From positions 1 through 13,615 of the forward strand of contig JAGXAV010000016.1 in NCBI GenBank assembly GCA_018971455.1: a DNA stretch of 13,615 nucleotides, in the 5' to 3' direction. Positions 1 to 7,932 of the stretch are shown one piece after another. The notes beneath the pieces were generated by a model. That model did no database searches. It was not told where the DNA came from and saw only the letters and a list, made by a program, of their open reading frames with translations. The stretch's first letter is position 1. Every line of letters begins with the position of its first letter. Source of the DNA: Rhodospirillales bacterium. GTDB lineage: Bacteria; Pseudomonadota; Alphaproteobacteria; Acetobacterales; Acetobacteraceae. Made by a program: the position numbers and the translations under genes.

Positions 1-731
1 GGCGCGGTGTTGGCGGCGAGCTGGCTGTAGGCGGCGAGCGCCTTTTCGGCGTCGGCCGGGCTCAGCTCCTCGCGCAGCATCTTGTCGGCCTCGTCGGTGC
101 GCCCGGTGAGTGCGAGGGCCATGGCCAGATTGTCGCGCACCCGGCGGTCATTGTCGCCTTCGCGGGCGAGCTGGCCGAGGATCTGCACCGCCTCCTCCGG
201 ATTGCCGGAGACGGCCAGCGAGAGGCCGAGATTCTGCCGCACCGGCACCGCGTTGGGGGTGATGACGAGGGCCTCGCGATAGGATTTCTGGGCGGCGGCG
301 TGCTGGCCTTGCAGGTCGAGCGCGACGCCGAGATTGCTCAGCGCCTCGGCATTGCGCGGCTGGCGCGCCAGGATGCCCTGGTAGACGACCTGTGCGCCGT
401 GCGGGTCGGTCGCGATCAGCAGCTTGCCGAGGCCGAGTTCGGCGGTTTCCAGCCCGGGCTGGATGGTAAGGACGCGGCGGTAGTCATCGGCGGCCGCGGC
501 GCGGTTGCCGGTCATGATGTAGGCGTTTGCCTGGCGCATCAGCAGGCCGACATTCTTGGGATCCTGTGCGAGCAGGCCGGAGCTGACGCGGATCGCCACG
601 TCCGGCGTGCCGGCCGAGAGGGCGGCATCGACGATGCGCTCGCCGGGACTGCCGGCGGCGGCGGTGGTAGCGTTCTGCGGCGCGGCGCATCCGGCGACGG
701 CGGCGAGGAGAAGCAGGGCTGCATAGCGCAT
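1..731 (-). CDS. tadD: TadD-like TPR lipoprotein of the Tad pilus (partial, 3' end beyond the window)
   Basis: TadD proteins are outer-membrane-associated TPR lipoproteins needed for Tad pilus assembly, probably acting on the CpaC secretin. The frame reads open from ATG at 731 to the left edge (243 codons, no stop). The N-terminus is a lipoprotein signal: a Leu-rich stretch at residues 6-11 and lipobox V-A-G-C with Cys15. The rest is a helical solenoid with TPR-like units at about residues 62-95, 128-161, 162-195 and 196-228, showing the usual pattern (for example LSNLGVALDLQGQHAAAQKS). A GAGG ribosome site lies 7 nt before the ATG, and tadC ends only 9 nt upstream, so the gene belongs to the pilus operon. 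The C-terminus is not visible, so total length is unknown. The TPR lipoprotein reading is sure; the TadD name rests on domain type and position after tadC. Confidence 0.9.
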   Translation of the reverse strand, partial: MRYAALLLLAAVAGCAAPQNATTAAAGSPGERIVDAALSAGTPDVAIRVSSGLLAQDPKNVGLLMRQANAYIMTGNRAAAADDYRRVLTIQPGLETAELGLGKLLIATDPHGAQVVYQGILARQPRNAEALSNLGVALDLQGQHAAAQKSYREALVITPNAVPVRQNLGLSLAVSGNPEEAVQILGQLAREGDNDRRVRDNLAMALALTGRTDEADKMLREELSPADAEKALAAYSQLAANTA

Positions 732-740
732 GGCGGCACC

Positions 741-1679
741 TCAGTGTTTGAACAGACGCACCGCCTGGAGGATGGCCGGCCCGCCGATGATCAGGAACAT
801 GGTCGGCAGGATGAACACCATCATGGGCAGCGTCAGGAACACCGGGAGTTTGGCGGCCTTGGCTTCGAATCTGGTTAAGATCTCCTGGCGCATCTCGGCC
901 GAGAGGACGCGCAGCGCGTCGGCCAGCGGCGTGCCGTATTGCAGGGTCTGCACCAGCGTGCCGACGACGCGCTTGATGTCCACGAGCCCGGTGCGCTCGA
1001 TGAGGTTGTTCAGGGCGAACTGGCTGTCCGGGTTGATCTGGAACTCGTTCGAGGTGATCAGCAGCTCCTGGCCGATCGCCGGATGGGCGGGCATGATCTC
1101 CTGGCCGACGCGCAGCAGCGCCGGTTCCAGGCTGAGGCCGGATTCGGCGCACATCACCATCATGTCCAGCACGTCGGGCAGGCCGGCGGAGATCTGGTGG
1201 GTGTAGCGCTTGCGGATGCCGGCCAGCAGGTAGTCCGGCCCGAGCAGGCCGCCGATGGCGCCGCCGCCGAGCAGGGCGTTGCGCAGCATCGGGATGGTGA
1301 CGATGTTGTGGATCGCCAGGAACAGCAGGGCCGGCAGCAGGATGACGAGGATGATCTTGGCGGAGATGAAGATCGCCACCGCGTTCTTGTCGCGGATGCC
1401 GGCGCGGATGAGGTTCTTCTGCACCGCTTCGACGGTCTGCCCGGAGACCACGCCGCTGCGCAGGATGCCCTGGCCGAGGCCGGCCACCATCTGCATCGCC
1501 TCGTGGCCGGCCTGGCGTTTCGTGGCCGGCGTGTTGCCGCCGGTGCCGTCGCGCACCGCGGCGAGGCGCGCATCGATGCGCTTCTCGCGGGCGAGGACGC
1601 GCATCATCACCAGCGCGCCGACGAAAAGGACGGCGCACAGCACGATGGCGATGCGCAGCAGGAGAAGGTTCCCGGTCAT
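741..1679 (-). CDS. tadC: Tad pilus inner-membrane platform protein TadC (type II secretion F domain)
   Basis: This 312-residue protein is the second polytopic platform protein that, with TadB, carries Flp subunits from the inner membrane into the growing pilus under drive from CpaF. Hydrophobic segments lie at about residues 5-26, 104-126 and near the C-terminus (about 285-308). Between them is a T2SS-F/GspF-like helical domain with the typical GLPDVLDMMVMCAESGLSLE stretch. Length and layout fit the TadC family. The ATG at 1679 overlaps the tadB stop by 4 nt (ATGA), which decides the start. A longer reading upstream in the same frame only runs through tadB out of frame. tadD starts 9 nt after its stop. 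Family assignment is firm; no odd features were seen. Confidence 0.95.
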   Translation of the reverse strand: MTGNLLLLRIAIVLCAVLFVGALVMMRVLAREKRIDARLAAVRDGTGGNTPATKRQAGHEAMQMVAGLGQGILRSGVVSGQTVEAVQKNLIRAGIRDKNAVAIFISAKIILVILLPALLFLAIHNIVTIPMLRNALLGGGAIGGLLGPDYLLAGIRKRYTHQISAGLPDVLDMMVMCAESGLSLEPALLRVGQEIMPAHPAIGQELLITSNEFQINPDSQFALNNLIERTGLVDIKRVVGTLVQTLQYGTPLADALRVLSAEMRQEILTRFEAKAAKLPVFLTLPMMVFILPTMFLIIGGPAILQAVRLFKH

Positions 1680-2638
1680 TGGAGGCTCTTGTCGATGATG
1701 TTCTTCATCACGAAACCGCCGGTGCCGAGCATGCCGATCGCCACCATCAGGATGATCTGCCCCGAGGGATCGTAGAACAGCATGTCGAGATAGGTCGGGT
1801 TGATGAAGTAGAGTCCGCCGGTGGTGAGCAGCGGCAGCGCGCCGAGGATCATCGCCGTGGTCTTGGCCTCCGAGGCCAGCGCGTGGCCGCGCGCCTTCAG
1901 GGCGAGGCGCTTGCGCACGATCTGGCCGAGATTGTCGAGCGTCTCGCCGAGGCGCCCGCCGGTCTGGTTCTGCAGCGCAAGTGCCGTGGCGAAGAAGCGG
2001 AACTCGGCGATGTCGTTGCGGTCGGCCATGGCGCGGAGCGAGTCGGCGATCGGCACGCCGATGGCGAGATCGCCGATGACACGGCTGAATTCGCCGGCCG
2101 AGGGCTCCGCGCTCTCGCGCGCGACGACGCGCAGCGCCTCGGTGAGCGGCACGCCGGCGCGCACCGAGCGGGTGATCATCGCCAGGCAGTCGGGAAACTG
2201 CGACAGCAGCTTGGCGCGCCGGCGGATCACCATCATGTTGAAGACGGTGCGGCTGGAAAACACCCAGATCGGCGGCAGGCTCACCCACAGGATCGGCCCG
2301 AGCAGCGCCACCAGCACGCCCGAGAGCAGGCGCGCGATCAGCAGGAGCACCGCCAGCACGAAATACCATTTGACCGGATAATTGGCCTGCTGCTTGGGGT
2401 TGAACCCGAACAGGCCGGCCAGGCGATCGGGCCATGAATTGCCCTGCTGGTCGACATCGACGCGGCGCAGGCGCGGCATCTCGGCGCGGCGCGGGCGGCC
2501 GTTGACCGCGGTGGCGGAGGCGAAGCGCTGCTTGATGCGCTCCTGGCGCGCCTGGCCGGCGACCACCATGAACGCGCTTCCGCCCAGCCCGGCGAGGCCG
2601 AGAAAGGCGATCGACAGCAGCAGCAGCAGGTTGTGCAT
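1676..2638 (-). CDS. tadB: Tad pilus inner-membrane platform protein TadB (type II secretion F domain)
   Basis: TadB is the first of the two GspF-like platform proteins of the Tad machine and partners TadC. The 320-residue product has an N-terminal membrane segment (about 4-27), a basic cytoplasmic stretch, a hydrophobic block at about 91-127, a T2SS-F domain at about 145-270 (FPDCLAMITRSVRAGVPLTE is typical), and two C-terminal membrane segments (about 263-282 and 290-311). The length is normal for the family. Its ATG shares one base with the cpaF stop (TGATG at 2640-2636), and its stop overlaps the tadC start by 4 nt, so the three genes are probably translationally coupled. TadB and TadC are related; TadB is assigned here because it directly follows the ATPase. 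Confidence 0.95.
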   Translation of the reverse strand: MHNLLLLLSIAFLGLAGLGGSAFMVVAGQARQERIKQRFASATAVNGRPRRAEMPRLRRVDVDQQGNSWPDRLAGLFGFNPKQQANYPVKWYFVLAVLLLIARLLSGVLVALLGPILWVSLPPIWVFSSRTVFNMMVIRRRAKLLSQFPDCLAMITRSVRAGVPLTEALRVVARESAEPSAGEFSRVIGDLAIGVPIADSLRAMADRNDIAEFRFFATALALQNQTGGRLGETLDNLGQIVRKRLALKARGHALASEAKTTAMILGALPLLTTGGLYFINPTYLDMLFYDPSGQIILMVAIGMLGTGGFVMKNIIDKSLQ

Positions 2639-4023
2639 CAGTCGTCCACCTCTTCCATGGCCGACGCCCAGGCGCGCTCCAGCCCGAAATAGACCAGCCG
2701 GTCGTGAAAGGCCGGGCGGTTGCGGATGGTGCGGTAGCGGGTGATCAGGCGGCCGTCGGAGTTCTGTCCTTCGATGACCAGCTGGAAGATGTCGTTGAGC
2801 AGCACGACATCGCCTTCCATGCCGCAGATCTCGGTGACCTGGGTGATGCGCCGGCCGCCGTCGCGCTGGCGTTCGGTCTGCACGATGATGTCCACGGCGC
2901 TGACGATCTGGGTGCGGATGGCCGAGAGCGGCAGCCCCATGCTGCCCATCTGCACCATGTTCTCGATGCGGGTGATGGCGTCGCGGGTGTTGTTGGCGTG
3001 GATGGTGGACATGCTGCCGTCATGGCCGGTGTTCATCGCCTGGAGCATGTCGAACGCCTCCGAGCCGCGCACCTCGCCGATGATGATGCGGTCGGGGCGC
3101 ATGCGCAGGGCGTTGCGCACCAGGTCGCGCTGGTTGATCTCGCCGCGGCCTTCGAGGTTGGCCGGCCGGGTTTCCAGGCGCACGACGTGGGGCTGCTGGA
3201 GTTGCAGCTCGGCCGCGTCCTCGACGGTGACGACGCGCTCGCCGTGGTCGATCAGGCGCGAGGTGGCGTTGAGCAGCGTCGTCTTGCCCGAGCCGGTGCC
3301 GCCGGAGATGATGATGTTGAGGCGGATCTGGCCGGCGATCTCGAGCACGCGGGCGAGCGTGCGCGACATCGCGCCGAACTCGATCAGCTTGGCGAAGTCG
3401 ATCGATTTCTTGCTGAACTTTCGGATCGAGACGTAGGGCCCGTCGAGCGCCAGCGGGGGGACGACGATGTTGACGCGGCTGCCATCCTTGAGGCGGGCGT
3501 CGACCATCGGGCTCGACTCGTCGACGCGCCGCCCGACGGCGGCGGCGATGCGCTGGCAGACATTGATGAGATGGGCTGTGTCGCGGAAGCGCACGGCGGC
3601 GGCGAAGACCTTGCCGCGCCGTTCGACGAAGACCGAATTCGGGCCGTTGACCATGATGTCGTTGATCGACTCATCCTCGAGCAGCGGCTCGAGCGGGCCG
3701 AGGCCGAGCATGTCGTCCACCAGCTCGGTGGCGAGCTGGCGCTGCTCGCGGCCGTTGAGCTGGATGCGCCGCTCGGTGGCGATCTCGGAGATCAGCAGCT
3801 CGACCTGCGGGATCAGCACCTCGGCCGGCTGGGTGGCGACCGCGCTGGGATCAAGCTTGGACAGGCACATCGCGCGCAGTTCGGCGATGAGGGGCTCGGC
3901 CGTCGGCGGGGTCGCGGCAGCCGAGGCGGCCAGCACGGCGGCCGCCGGGGCGGGATCCGGCTTGGCGGCAACCGTCTCGGACGGGGCGGCGCGGCGGCCG
4001 AAGGCGGGGACCGGTGCGTGCAT
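2638..4023 (-). CDS. cpaF: Tad pilus assembly ATPase CpaF/TadA
   Basis: CpaF/TadA is the hexameric secretion ATPase (GspE/VirB11 superfamily) that powers Flp pilus extension, and in some systems retraction, from the cytoplasmic side. The roughly 461-residue product has an Ala/Pro-rich N-terminus, an N-terminal domain with the family stretch LGLGPLEPLLEDESINDIMV, Walker A GGTGSGKT at residues 241-248, an Asp/Glu box near 266-272, Walker B RIIIGEVRG at about 312-320, and the His box TGHDGSMSTIHANN at about 332-345. All catalytic motifs look intact. I prefer ATG at 4023 because a GGAAGG ribosome site lies about 7 nt upstream. GTG at 4029 (two residues longer) would overlap the cpaE stop by 4 nt and is the alternative. 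tadB follows with a 1-nt overlap. Confidence 0.97.
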   Translation of the reverse strand: MHAPVPAFGRRAAPSETVAAKPDPAPAAAVLAASAAATPPTAEPLIAELRAMCLSKLDPSAVATQPAEVLIPQVELLISEIATERRIQLNGREQRQLATELVDDMLGLGPLEPLLEDESINDIMVNGPNSVFVERRGKVFAAAVRFRDTAHLINVCQRIAAAVGRRVDESSPMVDARLKDGSRVNIVVPPLALDGPYVSIRKFSKKSIDFAKLIEFGAMSRTLARVLEIAGQIRLNIIISGGTGSGKTTLLNATSRLIDHGERVVTVEDAAELQLQQPHVVRLETRPANLEGRGEINQRDLVRNALRMRPDRIIIGEVRGSEAFDMLQAMNTGHDGSMSTIHANNTRDAITRIENMVQMGSMGLPLSAIRTQIVSAVDIIVQTERQRDGGRRITQVTEICGMEGDVVLLNDIFQLVIEGQNSDGRLITRYRTIRNRPAFHDRLVYFGLERAWASAMEEVDD

Positions 4024-4025
4024 GC

Positions 4026-5294
4026 TCACCCCTTCCCGAACAGGCGCCAGCGCTTGGCCGGCGCCGGCTTCTCGGGCTCGACGGCGCCGGGGGCGCCATC
4101 GAGCAGGCGGACGAAGGCGGTGAGGCGCGCCAGTTCGACGATGCCCTTGCGGAACCCGTTGCGGCTGGCGGTGACCGCCTCGCCGATGGTCGCCGCCGCC
4201 TCGACGCTGCGCGGCAGGTCGGGGATGACGATGTCAACCTTCGCCTTCAGCGCGTCCTCAACCTTGCGGCGGGTCAGCGTGCCGCGGCGGCCGAGCCGGT
4301 TGAGCACGATGACCGGGCGGCGATCCTTGGCCGCCGGCGAGGGCAGTGCCAGCAGGCGCAGCGTGTCGCGGATGCAGGCCAGCGTCGGCTCCATCACCAG
4401 CACGCGCTGCTGGGATTGTTCGAGCAGGTCGCGGAACAGCGGATGGGGCGCGAAGGGCACATCGCCGACGACGAAATTGTAGCGCTTGGCCAGCGCCGCG
4501 AGCAGCGCCTGGGCGGCGCCGTTCACGTAGCCCGGCTGCTCGGCCATCTTGACCTCGCCGGCCAGCACGTGCAGGCGGTTGGAGACCGGCTGGGCGGTGC
4601 GTTCGACGAAGAGTTCGTCGATCCGCTCCGGCGCCTCCAGCGCCGAGCGCAGCCCGGGGCCGGATGGGCTGTCGAGCAGCATCGCGGCCATGCCGCGGTG
4701 CAGATCGGGGTCGAGCAGCAAGGTGTGGCGGTCGGCGGTGACGCCGAAATGATAGGCCAGGTTGACCGCGACGGTGGTGGCGCCGACGCCGCCGCGCACG
4801 CCGGTGACGGTGATGATGCGCCCGCCGAGGGCGGTTTCGGAGACCGGCCCGGCGCCGGTGAGGAGCGGGCCGAAATGGCGGGTGACGCGATCGCGGGTGA
4901 GCGGCTTGGTGAGGTATTCGAGCGCGCCCATGCCGCGCGTGACCTCACGGTAGAAATCGAGATTGTCGAGCGCACCGATGACCAGCACCCGCACGTCGGG
5001 CTCGCTGACCAGGGAGAGGTCGTGCAGGGCCGAGAGCGGCTGCTCGACGCCGGTGACATCGACGATCAGCACGCGCGGCGTGTGCGAGCTGCGCAGGGCG
5101 GCGACGGCGGCCTTGATGCCGCCGCGACGGATGTCGATGTCGCCGCCATTGGCCTCTGCGAGGCCCTCGCGCAGCGCGGTCTCGGTGGCGCCGTCATCGA
5201 CGAAGGCGATGAGGTCGGGGCGGTCGTGGCGGCCGGCGCCGGGGGCGGTGTCGCCGCCCGCGCGCGGCCGGACCTGGGCTTCAGCTTCTGACAT
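4026..5294 (-). CDS. cpaE: Tad pilus localisation protein CpaE/TadZ (receiver-like plus MinD/ParA-like ATPase domain)
   Basis: CpaE/TadZ proteins position the Tad machine, often at a cell pole, and act with the CpaF ATPase. The 422-residue product has a receiver-like N-terminal domain at about residues 27-145, with a possible phosphoacceptor-like Asp79 (VLIVDVTG) and Lys130 (YLTKPL). A ParA/MinD fold follows from about residue 157. Its P-loop GVRGGVGATT (165-174) has Arg where the deviant Walker A signature has Lys, and Ala172 at the usual catalytic Lys; such degeneration is common in the TadZ family. LLLDPD (192-197) resembles a Walker A' region. A Pro/Lys-rich tail ends the protein. The ATG at 5294 has only a weak, distant GGAG upstream. 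A 54-nt gap separates it from the cpaD-like gene, the largest gap within the assembly operon. Confidence 0.95.
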   Translation of the reverse strand: MSEAEAQVRPRAGGDTAPGAGRHDRPDLIAFVDDGATETALREGLAEANGGDIDIRRGGIKAAVAALRSSHTPRVLIVDVTGVEQPLSALHDLSLVSEPDVRVLVIGALDNLDFYREVTRGMGALEYLTKPLTRDRVTRHFGPLLTGAGPVSETALGGRIITVTGVRGGVGATTVAVNLAYHFGVTADRHTLLLDPDLHRGMAAMLLDSPSGPGLRSALEAPERIDELFVERTAQPVSNRLHVLAGEVKMAEQPGYVNGAAQALLAALAKRYNFVVGDVPFAPHPLFRDLLEQSQQRVLVMEPTLACIRDTLRLLALPSPAAKDRRPVIVLNRLGRRGTLTRRKVEDALKAKVDIVIPDLPRSVEAAATIGEAVTASRNGFRKGIVELARLTAFVRLLDGAPGAVEPEKPAPAKRWRLFGKG

Positions 5295-5348
5295 GGGAAA
5301 TGCGCTCCGTCGTTCTCGCTGTCGTCATCTGCTTCGGTGGCCGTGCGG

Positions 5349-5648
5349 CTAGTTGGTGCCCATCTTGACGATGCTGTTGGCTGCCAGCGGCTTGACCTTG
5401 TCCGCGCGCATCCGCTCGATCGCCTTGGCCGCGGTGTCGCCGTCGGCCATGTCGGTGCCGCGGCCCATCACCAGGTCGTGCGGGTCGGCCACCTGGGCCT
5501 GCAGGTTGAAGGCATTGGCGTCGTCGGGCCGCCACATGCCCGGGCGCTTGAAGGGGTCGATCGTGTCGCACCCACCGAGGGCGAGCGGCAGCAGGATGAC
5601 GGCGCCGGCCATTGCCGCGCGCAGCGAGACGGGGAAGATCATGTTCAT
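5349..5648 (-). CDS. Miniature CpaD-like pilus lipoprotein
   Basis: This 99-residue lipoprotein occupies the place of cpaD, between the secretin and cpaE. It has a signal peptide with a hydrophobic core at about residues 12-24 and lipobox L-G-G-C with Cys27, so the mature form is about 73 residues and probably outer-membrane anchored. The stretch NLQAQVADPHDLVMGRG, followed by DG..AA...R.R.DKVKPL, resembles the C-terminal part of CpaD-family Tad biogenesis proteins as I remember them. CpaD proteins are usually around 200 residues or more, so the N-terminal two-thirds are missing. The frame is clean and starts with a 4-nt ATGA overlap with the cpaC stop, so it looks like a genuine short gene rather than a broken one. 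Lipoprotein: sure. CpaD relationship: likely from motif and position. Confidence 0.82.
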   Translation of the reverse strand: MNMIFPVSLRAAMAGAVILLPLALGGCDTIDPFKRPGMWRPDDANAFNLQAQVADPHDLVMGRGTDMADGDTAAKAIERMRADKVKPLAANSIVKMGTN

Positions 5649-7081
5649 TGCACCGCAAATCCTGCCTGGCCGGGAACCCGCTGGGCCGTCCCCGGAGTGA
5701 CGCGCCCCTCTTGGCGCAACAGAAGCAGCCGCTCGAGGTCGGTGGGCGGCGTGAAGCCATCGGTGGGCAGGTGCAGCGTCTTGGGGTTGCTGACCGGGCG
5801 CACGATGTAGGGGGTGACGATGATCACCAGTTCGGTCTCGTTGCGCAGGAAGCTGTCGGAGCGGAACAGCGCGCCGAGCACCGGCAGCTCGCCCAGCCCG
5901 GGCAGGGCGTTGGTGTTCTGCGTGGTCTGGTCCGACAGCAGGCCGGCGATGGCGAAGCTCTGGCCGCTGCCGAGCTCGACGGTGGTGTCGGCGCGGCGAA
6001 CCGTCAGCGCGGGGATGGAGATCGAGGAGTTGCCGGCGCTGATCTGCACGGCGCCCTGGGTGGAGAGCTGGCTGACCTCCGGGCGGACGCGCAGGCGGAT
6101 GCGGTTCTCGGCCAGCACGGTCGGCACGAAGTCCAGCGCGACGCCGTACTGCTTGAAGTCGACCGTGACGGTGTTGTTCTGCTGGGCGACCGGGATCGGG
6201 AACTCGCCGCCGACGAGGAAGCTCGCGGACTCGCCGCTCATCGCCACCAGGTTGGGCTCGGCCAGCACGTGCACGAGATTGTCCTGGGCCAGCGCGTCGA
6301 TCAGGCCGTTGATGCTGCTGCCGCCGCCGTTATAGGCGGCGCTCAGCACGTTGCTGACGCCGGCGGCGGCGGAGATGGCGTTGGCGGTGGAGAAGCTGGT
6401 GGCGAACTTGCCGACCGTGCCGAGCGCCTGCCAATTGATGCCGAGGGCGCGGGTGACGCTGCGCGACATCTCGGCGATGCGCACCCGCAGCCCGACCTGG
6501 ATCTGGCCCTGCACGTGCAGGTTGTCGGTGACGGCCTGGCCAGGATCGGCGAAGGCGGTGGCGGTGGCGGCGGCGGCGGCGGCGTCGGCCGGGGTCTTGA
6601 CCTTGCCGTTCAGCACCAGGGCCTTGGGCTGGGCGTCGAGATGGACCTTGGAGCCGGGCTGCGTGCTGGCGATCGTCGCCTGCGCCTGGTTGGCGCCGAA
6701 GCGCGACGGGCGGACCGTCACCTCATACTGGCGGATGGTGTGGCCCGCCGCGTCGAGGGCGGCCACCGTGGTGTGGCCGGCGACGACGCCGAAGACGAAG
6801 AGGCTGGTCGGGCTGGCCGGCCGCACCTCGGCGATCTTCGGGTTGGCGACGAAGACGTTGGCGACCGAGGCCGAGAGCGTGATGACACGGCCGCTGCCGG
6901 CCTCGACATAGAGCGAGGTGATCGTCGAGGGGACCGCGGGCTTGCGGGCCGCGGCGCGGACGATGTGCTTCGCCGGATGATGCACCACGCGGCGCACCGG
7001 GTGATGGATCGGCACCTGGGCCCATCCACTGGCGGGGAGGAAGACGGCAAGGGCGATTGCCGCGAGAGAGAAGGTGCGCAT
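5645..7081 (-). CDS. cpaC: Tad pilus outer-membrane secretin CpaC/RcpA
   Basis: CpaC forms the outer-membrane secretin channel through which the Flp pilus exits. The 478-residue product has a Sec signal peptide (about 1-21), a His/Arg-rich linker (about 25-47), a pilus-formation N-terminal domain at about 50-123 (VTL/ITLSASVANVFVANPKIAEV-type pattern), an Ala-rich stretch at about 163-177, and the secretin domain at about 260-428. The secretin signatures VLAEPNLVAMSGESASFLVG and ELVIIVTPYIV are both present. The DNA under the Ala-rich stretch (about 6556-6590) is a GCG-type triplet run. The ATG at 7081 shares one base with the cpaB stop. The stop overlaps the start of the small lipoprotein gene. 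Length and order are normal for alphaproteobacterial CpaC. Confidence 0.96.
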   Translation of the reverse strand: MRTFSLAAIALAVFLPASGWAQVPIHHPVRRVVHHPAKHIVRAAARKPAVPSTITSLYVEAGSGRVITLSASVANVFVANPKIAEVRPASPTSLFVFGVVAGHTTVAALDAAGHTIRQYEVTVRPSRFGANQAQATIASTQPGSKVHLDAQPKALVLNGKVKTPADAAAAAATATAFADPGQAVTDNLHVQGQIQVGLRVRIAEMSRSVTRALGINWQALGTVGKFATSFSTANAISAAAGVSNVLSAAYNGGGSSINGLIDALAQDNLVHVLAEPNLVAMSGESASFLVGGEFPIPVAQQNNTVTVDFKQYGVALDFVPTVLAENRIRLRVRPEVSQLSTQGAVQISAGNSSISIPALTVRRADTTVELGSGQSFAIAGLLSDQTTQNTNALPGLGELPVLGALFRSDSFLRNETELVIIVTPYIVRPVSNPKTLHLPTDGFTPPTDLERLLLLRQEGRVTPGTAQRVPGQAGFAVQ

Positions 7082-7926
7082 CAGAATTTGTACTCCGTGC
7101 CGGCAGCGTTGCCCGGATAGACCTTGACCACGTTCGGCGTCAGGACCTTGGTGTCGCTGTTGAGGGCTGGCGAGACGTCGCCCGCCCAGGTGATGGCCGG
7201 GCCGGGATTCGGCTTGTCGTCGGGGGGCGTCGGCCGGGCCGAGCGCACCACCAGCGAGAGCCGGCCGAGGCGCACCGCAACGGAGACGCGCTCGGCGTCA
7301 TCGGCGGTGACTTCCAGCGTCACCGTGGTGGCGGGCTTGGAGTCCGCACTGCCCGGCGAGGCGCCCTGGACGAGCTGCTGGTCGATGGCGATGACGCGGA
7401 CATTCTGCAGCACGGTCTCGGCGGCGACGCGCTTGCCGGGGGCGAGGCCCGGGCCTTCCAGCTGATGGGTGAGCAGCACATCGACCTTGTCGCCCGGCCA
7501 GATCAGGCCGGCGCTGCCGGTGATGGCGTCCACGCCGATGGTGACGGCGCGCATGCCGGCGCCGAGCACGGCGGCGAGGAAGCCGTGGTCGCCGGGGCGC
7601 AGCAGGTCGGCCGGCAGCAGGGTCTCGCCGGCGCCGAGGCGGCGGCGGACCATCGAGCCGATGAGCTGCTGGCGCGAGGCCTGGCTGTCGAGGCTGGCGC
7701 CGGCCGGCACCTTCTCGGTCGGCATGCGGACGAGGCCGATATCGTCAGGCTTGAGCAGCGAGCCGGCCTGCAGGTCGCGCCCGGCGACCAGGACCGCCTC
7801 GTCGGCGACCTTCTGGGCGGCGGCCGAGGCCTGTGCGGTCGGCGGTTGCAGGCTGAGCCAGGCGACCGTGCCGAACCCGACCAGGCCGAGAGCCATCATG
7901 ACGAAAACGATGATGCGCAGAACCAT
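7081..7926 (-). CDS. cpaB: Tad pilus assembly protein CpaB/RcpC (SAF domain)
   Basis: CpaB/RcpC is a periplasmic, inner-membrane-anchored component associated with the secretin in Tad systems. The 281-residue product has one N-terminal membrane segment (about 4-26) and then a SAF-type domain from about residue 43 to 110 (VLVAGRDLQAGSLLKPDDI..., ...GETLLPADLLRPGD). The RcpC/CpaB core follows, including ITGSAGLIWPGDKVDVLLTH at about 136-155 and a beta-rich part to about 228. The tail is Pro-rich. The ATG at 7926 lies 6 nt after the cpaA stop, and the stop shares one base with the cpaC start, so coupling with both neighbours is likely. Length is typical for the family. Confidence 0.95.
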   Translation of the reverse strand: MVLRIIVFVMMALGLVGFGTVAWLSLQPPTAQASAAAQKVADEAVLVAGRDLQAGSLLKPDDIGLVRMPTEKVPAGASLDSQASRQQLIGSMVRRRLGAGETLLPADLLRPGDHGFLAAVLGAGMRAVTIGVDAITGSAGLIWPGDKVDVLLTHQLEGPGLAPGKRVAAETVLQNVRVIAIDQQLVQGASPGSADSKPATTVTLEVTADDAERVSVAVRLGRLSLVVRSARPTPPDDKPNPGPAITWAGDVSPALNSDTKVLTPNVVKVYPGNAAGTEYKF

Positions 7927-7932
7927 GACTGG

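Noticed and set aside
741..2435. A 564-codon reading of tadC extending far into tadB
   Set aside because: The extra N-terminus is Arg/Pro/Ala-rich sequence out of frame with tadB. The ATG at 1679 with its ATGA overlap is the natural start.
6556..6590. GCG-type triplet run in cpaC
   Set aside because: It encodes a short Ala-rich linker in the secretin. It is simple-sequence DNA from codon bias with no evidence of a separate role.
2704..7120. Very long open frames on the plus strand (for example 2704-4482, 4014-5291 and 5612-7120)
   Set aside because: They lie opposite cpaF, cpaE and cpaC, which carry clear family motifs. Their products are Gly/Ala/Asp/His/Arg-rich with no domains, as expected for antisense frames in GC-rich DNA.
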